Assembly (NCBI GenBank): GCA_946534745.1
Contig: CAMNDA010000242.1
Coordinates: 1 to 10,498 of the forward strand
Reading direction: 5' to 3'
DNA length: 10,498 bases
Origin: an uncultured Verrucomicrobiota bacterium
GTDB taxonomy: Bacteria > Verrucomicrobiota > Kiritimatiellia > RFP12 > UBA3636
The notes beneath the pieces are model-generated. The model had not been told where the DNA came from, ran no database searches, and saw only the letters and a program-made list of their open reading frames with translations. Shown piece by piece: positions 5,672 through 10,498 of the stretch; within the stretch, counting starts at the first letter, position 1; every line of letters begins with the position of its first letter. The position numbers and the translations under genes are program-made.

Positions 5672-7951
5672 ATGCCCCCGTCCCGCCAGCCCGCCGCGCA
5701 GACCGAGTCGCTCTCCGGCTCGGTGAAGAGCGTCGTCTTCCACAACGAGGAGACGGGCTGGTTCGTCGCCACGGTCGCCGTCGACGGCGGCGCGCCCGGC
5801 GGCGGCGAGACGGCCCAGCTCGTCGGCAAGTGCCCCACGATCTGGCAGGGCGAGGAGATCCGCGCCGTCGGCTCGTGGCGGCAGCACCCGACGCACGGGC
5901 TCGAGTTCGAGGCGACCGCCGTCGAGTGCGTCGCGCCCACCTCCGCGCGCGGCATCGAGCGGTATCTCGCGAGCGGGATCGTCCGCGGCATCGGCGAGAA
6001 GTGGGCGAAGAAGATCGTCGAGAAGTTCGGCGAGAATACGCTCGACGTGCTCGAGCGCGACTCCGGCCGCCTGGCGGAGGTGAAGGGCCTCGGCCCGGCG
6101 CGCCGCGCGGCGATCAAGCGCGCCTGGGAGGCGAACCGCGGCACGCGCGACGCGATGATCTTCCTGCAGGGCCACGGCATCACGACCGGCGCGTCGGCCA
6201 AGATCTACCGCCAGTACGGCGCCAACACCGTCGCGACGGTGAAGCAGAACCCCTACCGCCTCTGCGCGGACATCGACGGCATCGGGTTCCTCAAGGCCGA
6301 CGAGATCGCGCGCAAGGTCGGCATCGAGCGGGATTCGCCGCTGCGAGCCCGCGCCGGGCTCTACCACACGCTCCAGACGCTCGCCGAGGAGGGCCACTGC
6401 TACTGCGAGAAGCCCGAGCTGCTGCTCGTCGCCGGGAACCTGCTCGGCATCTCCGTCGACATCCTCGAGGCGGCGCTCGCCGAGGAGCTCGAGGGCTCGC
6501 GCCTCGCGGACGACGGCGGCCGCATCTACCTGCGGCGCCTCCTGCGCGCCGAGCGCCGCGTGGCGGGGTGCGTCCTCGCGATCCTCGACACGCGCCCCTC
6601 GTTCCGGCCGATCGACGTCCCCGCCGCGCTCGCGTGGGTCTCGCGCAAGCTCTCCTTCGAGCTCTCGCCGGCGCAGCGCAAGGCCGTCGAGATGGCGCTC
6701 GGGAGCAAGTTCTCGGTCGTCACGGGCGGCCCCGGCGTCGGCAAGACGACGATCATCCGCGCGCTGCTCGACGTCTGGCGCGCGCGCGGCCTGCGCGTCT
6801 CGCTCGTCGCGCCGACCGGCCGCGCCGCGCGCCGCATGGCCGAGTCCACCGGCGGCGAGGCGAGCACCGTCCACCGCCTCCTCAAGTGGAACCCGCAGAA
6901 GGGCGGCTTCGTCCACAACGCCGAGAACCCGCTCGACGCCGACGTCTTCGTCGTCGACGAGAGCTCGATGCTCGACGTCGAGCTCGCCGCGTCGCTGCTC
7001 TCGGCCGTGAAGCCCTCCTCGGCCGTCGTCCTCGTCGGCGACACCGACCAGCTCCCCTCCGTCGGCCCGGGCAACGTCCTGCGCGACGTCATCGCCTCGG
7101 GCGTCGTCCCCTACGCGCGCCTCGACTTCATCTTCCGCCAGAAGAGCGGCGGCTGGATCGTCCGCAACGCCCACCGCGTGAACCAGGGCGAGGGATTCCT
7201 GCTGCCGCCCGCGGGCGAGCCCTCCGACTTCTTCTTCGTCCCGTGCGAGGACCCGTCGCGCACGCTCGCGCTCGTCCTGGAGCTCGTCGAGCACCGCATC
7301 CCGCGGCGCTACAACCTCTCGCCGCTCTCGGACATCCAGGTCCTCACGCCGATGCGCAGGAACGACCTGGGGACCGAGAACCTCAACGCCGTCCTGCAGC
7401 GCGCGCTCAACCCGAGCGGCCCCGCGCTGCAGCGCTTCGGGCGCGCCTACCGCGTCGGCGACCGCGTGATGCAGATCCGCAACGACTACGACAAGGACGT
7501 CTTCAACGGCGACATCGGGTTCGTCCGGACCGTCTCGCCCGACGGCTCCTCGCTCGACGTGGACTTCGACGGCCGGATCGTGGTCTACGCCGCCTCGGAG
7601 CTCGACGCGCTCGTGCACGCCTACGCGACGAGCATCCACAAGTCGCAGGGCAGCGAATACCCGGCCGTGGTGATCGTCGTGGCGAACCAGCACTACGTCC
7701 TGCTGGAGCGCAACCTGCTCTACACGGCGATCACGCGCGGGCGGAAGCTCGTGTGCGTCGTGGGCTCGCGCTTCGCGGTGAAGAAGGCGATCGAGACGAC
7801 CACGACGCGCGAGCGCCACACCGCGCTGGCCGACCGCCTCCGCTCCCCCGGCGGCCGCCTTCCGCCCCTCGCCTCCGTCCCGCAGGACGCGAAGGCGCCG
7901 CTCGCGCCGGCCGACGCCCCGCCCGCGCCGCCCGCGCCCGGCGAACGGTAG
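5672..7951 (+). CDS. recD2: RecD2-type DNA helicase (SF1B, 5'-3')
   Basis: The protein has 759 residues, normal for RecD2 (YrrC-like) helicases that act without RecBC in DNA repair and replication-fork maintenance. The N-terminal OB-type region (about 12-90, SLSGSVKSVVFHNEETGW) and helix-hairpin-helix repeats (about 95-215: RGIGEKWAKKIVEKFG, KGLGPARRAAI, DIDGIGFLKADEIA) are the parts that separate RecD2 from RecD. Helicase motifs are complete: Walker A GGPGVGKTT (352-360), motif Ia APTGRAARRM (380-389), motif II VVDESSML (427-434), motif III LVGDTDQLPSVGPG (454-467), the UvrD-like C-terminal motif ATSIHKSQGSEY (652-663) and motif VI YTAITRGRK (684-692). The last 30 residues are a Pro/Ala-rich tail without family features. 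The ATG at 5672 has no ribosome binding site; the OB region begins soon after, which supports this start. It is the first gene of the rightward cluster, followed by the AI-2E-family gene after 42 bp. Confidence 0.95.
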   Translation: MPPSRQPAAQTESLSGSVKSVVFHNEETGWFVATVAVDGGAPGGGETAQLVGKCPTIWQGEEIRAVGSWRQHPTHGLEFEATAVECVAPTSARGIERYLASGIVRGIGEKWAKKIVEKFGENTLDVLERDSGRLAEVKGLGPARRAAIKRAWEANRGTRDAMIFLQGHGITTGASAKIYRQYGANTVATVKQNPYRLCADIDGIGFLKADEIARKVGIERDSPLRARAGLYHTLQTLAEEGHCYCEKPELLLVAGNLLGISVDILEAALAEELEGSRLADDGGRIYLRRLLRAERRVAGCVLAILDTRPSFRPIDVPAALAWVSRKLSFELSPAQRKAVEMALGSKFSVVTGGPGVGKTTIIRALLDVWRARGLRVSLVAPTGRAARRMAESTGGEASTVHRLLKWNPQKGGFVHNAENPLDADVFVVDESSMLDVELAASLLSAVKPSSAVVLVGDTDQLPSVGPGNVLRDVIASGVVPYARLDFIFRQKSGGWIVRNAHRVNQGEGFLLPPAGEPSDFFFVPCEDPSRTLALVLELVEHRIPRRYNLSPLSDIQVLTPMRRNDLGTENLNAVLQRALNPSGPALQRFGRAYRVGDRVMQIRNDYDKDVFNGDIGFVRTVSPDGSSLDVDFDGRIVVYAASELDALVHAYATSIHKSQGSEYPAVVIVVANQHYVLLERNLLYTAITRGRKLVCVVGSRFAVKKAIETTTTRERHTALADRLRSPGGRLPPLASVPQDAKAPLAPADAPPAPPAPGER

Positions 7952-7956
7952 GGTTC

Positions 7957-7986
7957 TTGCCGCGCCGCGGCGGGGTGTGGTAGACT
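7957..7986 (+). promoter_or_regulatory. Extended -10 promoter, possibly leaderless start
   Basis: TGGTAGACT (7978-7986) is an extended -10 element (TGN followed by TANNNT). A weak -35 (TTGCCG, 7957-7962) lies 18 bases upstream. The -10 ends seven bases before the ATG at 7994, so the transcript would begin at or next to the start codon. No ribosome binding site is present, as expected for a leaderless mRNA. Confidence 0.45.
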
Positions 7987-7993
7987 CCGCCGC

Positions 7994-9232
7994 ATGAACG
8001 ACGAACCCCGCGAGTCCACCGTCCGCTTCACGCCGCGCCAGTCCGCCATCGTGGCGAACGCGCTCGCGTTCCTCGCGCTCGCGGCGCTCGTCCTGCTCGT
8101 CGGCGCGATGCTCTTCTTCGGGCTGCGCTTCGTCGCGCACTACTCGGAGGTCCTCCTCCCGCCCGTCGCCGCCGTCATCCTCGCGAAGGTCGTCCAGCCG
8201 CTCTTCGACCGCTGCCGGCGCGGCCTGCTGCGCCTCGCGCCGGAGCGCCTCGTCCGCAACCGCGCGCTCCACGGCGCCGCGACGGGCGCGGCGATCGTCC
8301 TCGTGCTCCTGGCGATCCTCGTCCCGGTCGTCGCGTTCTGCTGGTTCTTCGGCAAGCTCGTCGCGGAGCAGCTCGCCGGCCTCGCGGGCCGCGTGCCGGA
8401 CGCGGTCCAGTGGTGCCTCGACAAGATCCCCGACCTCAAGGCCTACCTGCACGAGCACGACCTCATGCCGCTCGTGAAGGAGCTCGACCCGGCCTCGTGG
8501 TTCGACGTCGGGGCGATCGCCGCGGGCGTCCGCACGCGCGCCTTCGGCATCGTCGGGCAGGTGCCGGCGTTCATCGGGTCGGTGACGAGCTGGCTGATGG
8601 TCCTCGTCTACATGATCTTCTACCTCGCCTCGCGCCCGATCGAGGGGAGCGACTTCTCCCGCGTGCTGCTCGGGACGAGCGAGAGGACGCGCGGCGCGGT
8701 GCGCTTCCTCGTCGACGAGTTCATCCGCATCGTCGTGGCGTTCTTCCGCGGCCAGGTCGTCGTGGCGATCATCGAGGGCGCGCTCTTCGGGCTCGGCTTC
8801 CAGTTCCTCGCGGGGCTGCCCTACGGCCTCACGCTGGGGCTGCTCGTCGGCCTCGTGAACATCGTCCCCTACATGGGCTCGATCTTCGTGATGCCGCCCG
8901 TCTGCCTCTTCGCCTTCTTCGGGCCCGGCGGCGGCTGGGGGACGCTCCTGCTGGTCGTCGCGAGCTGGGCCGCGGTCGGCCTCGCGGACTTCTACATCAC
9001 CCCGGAGATCGTAGGCGACCGCACCGGCCTGAGCAACTTCGCCGTCGTCTTCTCGCTGCTCTTCTGGGGCTCCGTGATCGGCGGCTTCGCCGGCGTCTTC
9101 CTCGCCGTCCCGCTCTCGGCCTTCATCGCCGTCGCCTACCGCTTCGTCGCACGCGAGTACTTCTCGAAGCCGGTCGCTCCCGCCGCGGAGCTCCCGGCGC
9201 CCGCCGCGGAATCCGCCGGACCGCGAACCTGA
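7994..9232 (+). CDS. AI-2E/PerM-family membrane transporter
   Basis: This is a 412-residue integral inner-membrane protein of the AI-2E family (formerly UPF0118; includes PerM, TqsA and Na+/H+ antiporters). The substrate cannot be predicted from sequence. Hydrophobic segments lie at about 20-45, 52-70, 95-120, 195-213, 250-273, 277-310, 315-333 and 350-382, with the family's soluble loop between about 121 and 190. Typical late motifs are present: LPYGLTLGLLVGLVNIVPYMGS (274-295, given here as its two halves LPYGLTLGLLV and GLVNIVPYMGS), ITPEIVGDRTGLSN (335-348) and GGFAGVFLAVPLSAFI (363-378). The C-terminus after 390 is a Pro/Ala-rich tail. The ATG at 7994 has no Shine-Dalgarno sequence but sits right behind an extended -10 element. 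The ECF sigma gene follows after 28 bp, so read-through is likely. Confidence 0.92.
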   Translation: MNDEPRESTVRFTPRQSAIVANALAFLALAALVLLVGAMLFFGLRFVAHYSEVLLPPVAAVILAKVVQPLFDRCRRGLLRLAPERLVRNRALHGAATGAAIVLVLLAILVPVVAFCWFFGKLVAEQLAGLAGRVPDAVQWCLDKIPDLKAYLHEHDLMPLVKELDPASWFDVGAIAAGVRTRAFGIVGQVPAFIGSVTSWLMVLVYMIFYLASRPIEGSDFSRVLLGTSERTRGAVRFLVDEFIRIVVAFFRGQVVVAIIEGALFGLGFQFLAGLPYGLTLGLLVGLVNIVPYMGSIFVMPPVCLFAFFGPGGGWGTLLLVVASWAAVGLADFYITPEIVGDRTGLSNFAVVFSLLFWGSVIGGFAGVFLAVPLSAFIAVAYRFVAREYFSKPVAPAAELPAPAAESAGPRT

Positions 9233-9249
9233 CCGCCCCGGGCGGCGTT
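9225..9249 (+). promoter_or_regulatory. Possible ECF-type promoter before the sigma gene
   Basis: GAAC (9225-9228) and CGTT (9246-9249) are separated by 17 bases, resembling the GGAAC / CGTC layout of ECF sigma-dependent promoters, which often drive their own sigma gene. The -35 overlaps the end of the preceding gene. The match is partial and unproven. Confidence 0.25.
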
Positions 9250-9260
9250 TCCACCGAGAG

Positions 9261-9821
9261 ATGGCCGACGACCCCCCGCCCCCGCCTGATGCCGCCGCGG
9301 CCTCCGCGGCGGAGGACGTGGCGCTGATGGAGCGGGCCGCTCGCGACGACCTCGACGCCTTCTCGGCCCTTGTCCGGAAGCACGAGCGGCCGCTCGCGAA
9401 CTTCTTCGCCCGCAGCGGCGCCGCGGACGTCGAGGACCTCGCGCAGCAGACCTTCCTCAAGCTCTGGCGGACGCGGCGCGGATACCGTCCGACCGCGAAG
9501 TTCACGACGTTCCTCTACCTGCTCGCCCGGCAGGTCCTGATCGACTCCGCCCGCGCCGCGCAGCGCCGCGCCGGCCTCCACGAGCGCGCGGGCGCCGAGA
9601 TGGACGCCGTCGAGCCCGCGCCCGCCCGGCGCGGCGAGTCCGGCGACGCGGAGGCCGCCCTCGCCCGCCTCTCGCCGGCGCTCCGGGAGACCGTCGTGCT
9701 CGTCGTGATGCAGGGCCTCGCCTACCGCGAGGCGGCCGAGGCGCTCGGCGTCCCGGTCGGCACCGTGAAGTCCCGCGTGAACGCCGCCCTCGCGCAGATG
9801 CGGGAATTCCTCTCCCGCTGA
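9261..9821 (+). CDS. ECF-family RNA polymerase sigma factor
   Basis: The protein has 186 residues, the usual ECF size. After a Pro/Ala-rich N-terminus (1-18), the sigma2 region covers about 22-98 and includes the core-binding and -10-recognising part DVEDLAQQTFLKLWR (56-70) and FTTFLYLLARQVLIDSAR (81-98). A linker (about 100-127) leads to sigma4 (about 128-186) with the helix-turn-helix YREAAEALGVPVGTVKSRV (155-173) that reads the -35. It would direct RNA polymerase to a small stress or envelope regulon. The membrane protein starting 66 bp downstream is the likely anti-sigma or sensor partner. ATG 9261 follows the closely spaced GAGAG; an internal ATG at residue 23 is also possible but would lie right at the edge of sigma2. 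Confidence 0.92.
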   Translation: MADDPPPPPDAAAASAAEDVALMERAARDDLDAFSALVRKHERPLANFFARSGAADVEDLAQQTFLKLWRTRRGYRPTAKFTTFLYLLARQVLIDSARAAQRRAGLHERAGAEMDAVEPAPARRGESGDAEAALARLSPALRETVVLVVMQGLAYREAAEALGVPVGTVKSRVNAALAQMREFLSR

Positions 9822-9847
9822 CCGAACCATTCCGCCGCCGCGCGCGT

Positions 9848-9892
9848 TTCCATCCCTGAAACGATTCCCCGACCCCCTCTTCCATCCGTGAA
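9848..9892 (+). repeat. Imperfect direct repeat spanning the GTG start of the next gene
   Basis: TTCCATCCCTGAA (9848-9860) recurs as TTCCATCCGTGAA (9880-9892), 12 of 13 identical and 32 bp apart; the second copy contains the GTG start at 9888. The first is also part of CGTTTC-N7-GAAACG (9845-9850 with 9858-9863 pairing), and GCGTTTCCA also occurs upstream of the sigma gene (9245-9253). These may be regulatory sites, or a duplication of the gene start. Confidence 0.5.
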
Positions 9893-10498
9893 CACCCCCG
9901 GACTCCAGGACGCCCTCGCCGACAACCCCGACTGCGCGGACCTCCTCCGCGCGCTCGCCGGTGCGACGGACCGCGCCCCCGCGCGCTCCGTCGCACCGGC
10001 CGTCCTCGCGGCCGCCCGCCGCGACCTGCGCCTCCGCGCCGCGCGCCGCGCGCTCCTCGCCTCCGCCGCCGCGGCCGCGGTCGCCGCCTTCTTCCTCCTG
10101 CCGGGTTCGGTAACGCCCGCCGTCCCGGCGGGCAACGCGGCCACCGGGGCGGTGGCCGCCACCGGACGATCCAACGCCCTGGATGCGCTCGCCGCGAACG
10201 GAACTCCCGCGGCCCCCTCCCCGAGGGGGCTCCCGCCGAAGGCGGGCGGGGGAGTCATTCAGCATTCAGCATTCAGCATTCAGCATTCCCTCTCCGCCCT
10301 CGCCGCCTCCCAGCGCCCCGACGGCTCCTGGGCGCCGGAGAGCGGCGGCGAGGCGCTCGCCCCGGCGGCGACCGGCCTCGCGGTCCTGCGCCTCGCCGCG
10401 TCGGGCGACCCGTCCTTCGAGCCCGCGCTGCAGCGCGCCGCGGCGTGGCTGCGCGCGAACCAGAACGCGGACGGCACCTTCGGCGCCGCCGCGCCGGC
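9888..10498 (+). CDS. Membrane anti-sigma-like protein with cyclase-type repeats (partial)
   Basis: This gene runs off the window; 203 complete residues are visible, starting at the only in-frame start codon after the sigma stop, GTG 9888, which has no ribosome binding site. Residues 1-55 are a short cytoplasmic region rich in Ala and Arg, fitting an anti-sigma segment in position though not in recognisable sequence. Residues about 56-74 form one transmembrane helix (LLASAAAAAVAAFFLL). A Gly/Pro/Ala linker (75-135) follows. From about 136 the sequence has prenyltransferase/squalene-cyclase-type repeats: SALAASQRPDGSWAP (136-150), TGLAVLRLAASGDP (162-175) and AAAWLRANQNADGTFG (184-199), with the characteristic Q..DGSW/Q..DGTFG turns. 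The repeats would lie outside the cytoplasm and might sense a ligand. The linker is encoded by hairpins and a 7-bp tandem repeat. Anti-sigma function is inferred from its place after the sigma gene. Confidence 0.75.
   Translation, partial: MNTPGLQDALADNPDCADLLRALAGATDRAPARSVAPAVLAAARRDLRLRAARRALLASAAAAAVAAFFLLPGSVTPAVPAGNAATGAVAATGRSNALDALAANGTPAAPSPRGLPPKAGGGVIQHSAFSIQHSLSALAASQRPDGSWAPESGGEALAPAATGLAVLRLAASGDPSFEPALQRAAAWLRANQNADGTFGAAAP
10115..10246. repeat. Series of hairpins inside the coding sequence
   Basis: Four short perfect hairpins follow each other: 10115-10121 with 10127-10133 (7 bp), 10140-10145 with 10151-10156 (6 bp), 10212-10218 with 10224-10230 (7 bp) and 10232-10237 with 10241-10246 (6 bp, GAA loop). 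The last contains CCCGCCGAAGGC (10232-10243), the same 12-mer as in the cores of the intergenic repeats at 61, 5382 and 5514. ACTCCC (10203-10208) and GGGAGT (10250-10255) form an outer inverted pair around the last two. Together they encode the protein's linker. Confidence 0.8.
10256..10288. repeat. Heptanucleotide tandem repeat (CATTCAG, 4.7 copies) in a coding sequence
   Basis: Four perfect CATTCAG units start at 10256, 10263, 10270 and 10277, followed by CATTC (10284-10288). Translated, the unit gives the cyclic heptapeptide HSAFSIQ, seen as IQHSAFSIQHS at residues 124-134. The array has no stop codon in any of the three frames on this strand, while the reverse strand contains TGA. It is far more AT-rich than the gene around it. 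Confidence 0.95.

Noticed and set aside
4122..5726. A 534-residue plus-strand open frame over the lipoprotein gene
   Set aside because: It lies antisense to a gene with a lipoprotein signal and ribosome binding site, runs through the intergenic repeats, and shows no family features.
5588..9505. A 1305-residue open frame on the minus strand opposite recD2 and the AI-2E-family gene
   Set aside because: It is an effect of the roughly 70% GC and codon bias of the plus-strand genes. Its translation is dominated by Arg, Asp, Glu and Ala without domains, while the plus strand encodes complete conserved families.

Overview
The window comes from a GC-rich bacterium. The secreted PDZ/pseudo-FGE protein, the partner lipoprotein, the paucity of Shine-Dalgarno sequences on the right half, and an ECF sigma factor followed by a membrane protein with cyclase-type repeats together suggest a member of the Planctomycetes-Verrucomicrobia-Kiritimatiellota-Lentisphaerae group, most likely a gut or animal-associated Kiritimatiellota/Verrucomicrobiota lineage. 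This placement is inference from gene style; no rRNA or marker gene is present.

Left part (1-5009, minus-strand genes). Bases 1-533 are a repeat-rich intergenic region. Three minus-strand genes follow, read right to left: a coiled-coil lipoprotein (5009-4158), a large secreted protein with an N-terminal PDZ domain and two C-terminal FGE-sulfatase (SUMF1-type) domains lacking the catalytic cysteine pair (4094-1569), and a DUF2971-like protein (about 1460-534). The first two are 63 bp apart with good ribosome binding sites and look like one envelope operon. The DUF2971-like gene is clearly lower in GC than the right half and may be an acquired gene.

Middle (5010-5671). A divergent intergenic region holds one and a half further copies of the repeat found at 1-121. 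Each full copy has two arms of four 8-bp units in inverted orientation around a GC-rich core. A plausible sigma70 promoter for the rightward genes lies at its right edge.

Right part (5672-10498, plus-strand genes, about 70% GC). The genes are a RecD2-type 5'-3' helicase, an AI-2E/PerM-family membrane protein preceded by an extended -10 element so close to its ATG that the transcript may be leaderless, an ECF sigma factor, and the beginning of a membrane protein whose single transmembrane helix is followed by prenyltransferase/squalene-cyclase-like repeats. The sigma factor and this protein probably form a sigma/anti-sigma pair.

The most unusual feature is in the last gene. Its linker is built from consecutive DNA hairpins, including the same 12-base core as the intergenic repeats, followed by 4.7 perfect copies of a 7-bp tandem repeat. 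The reading frame stays open through all of it. A repeat element seems to have entered the coding sequence in frame, and its heptamer array could act as a frame-switching site.
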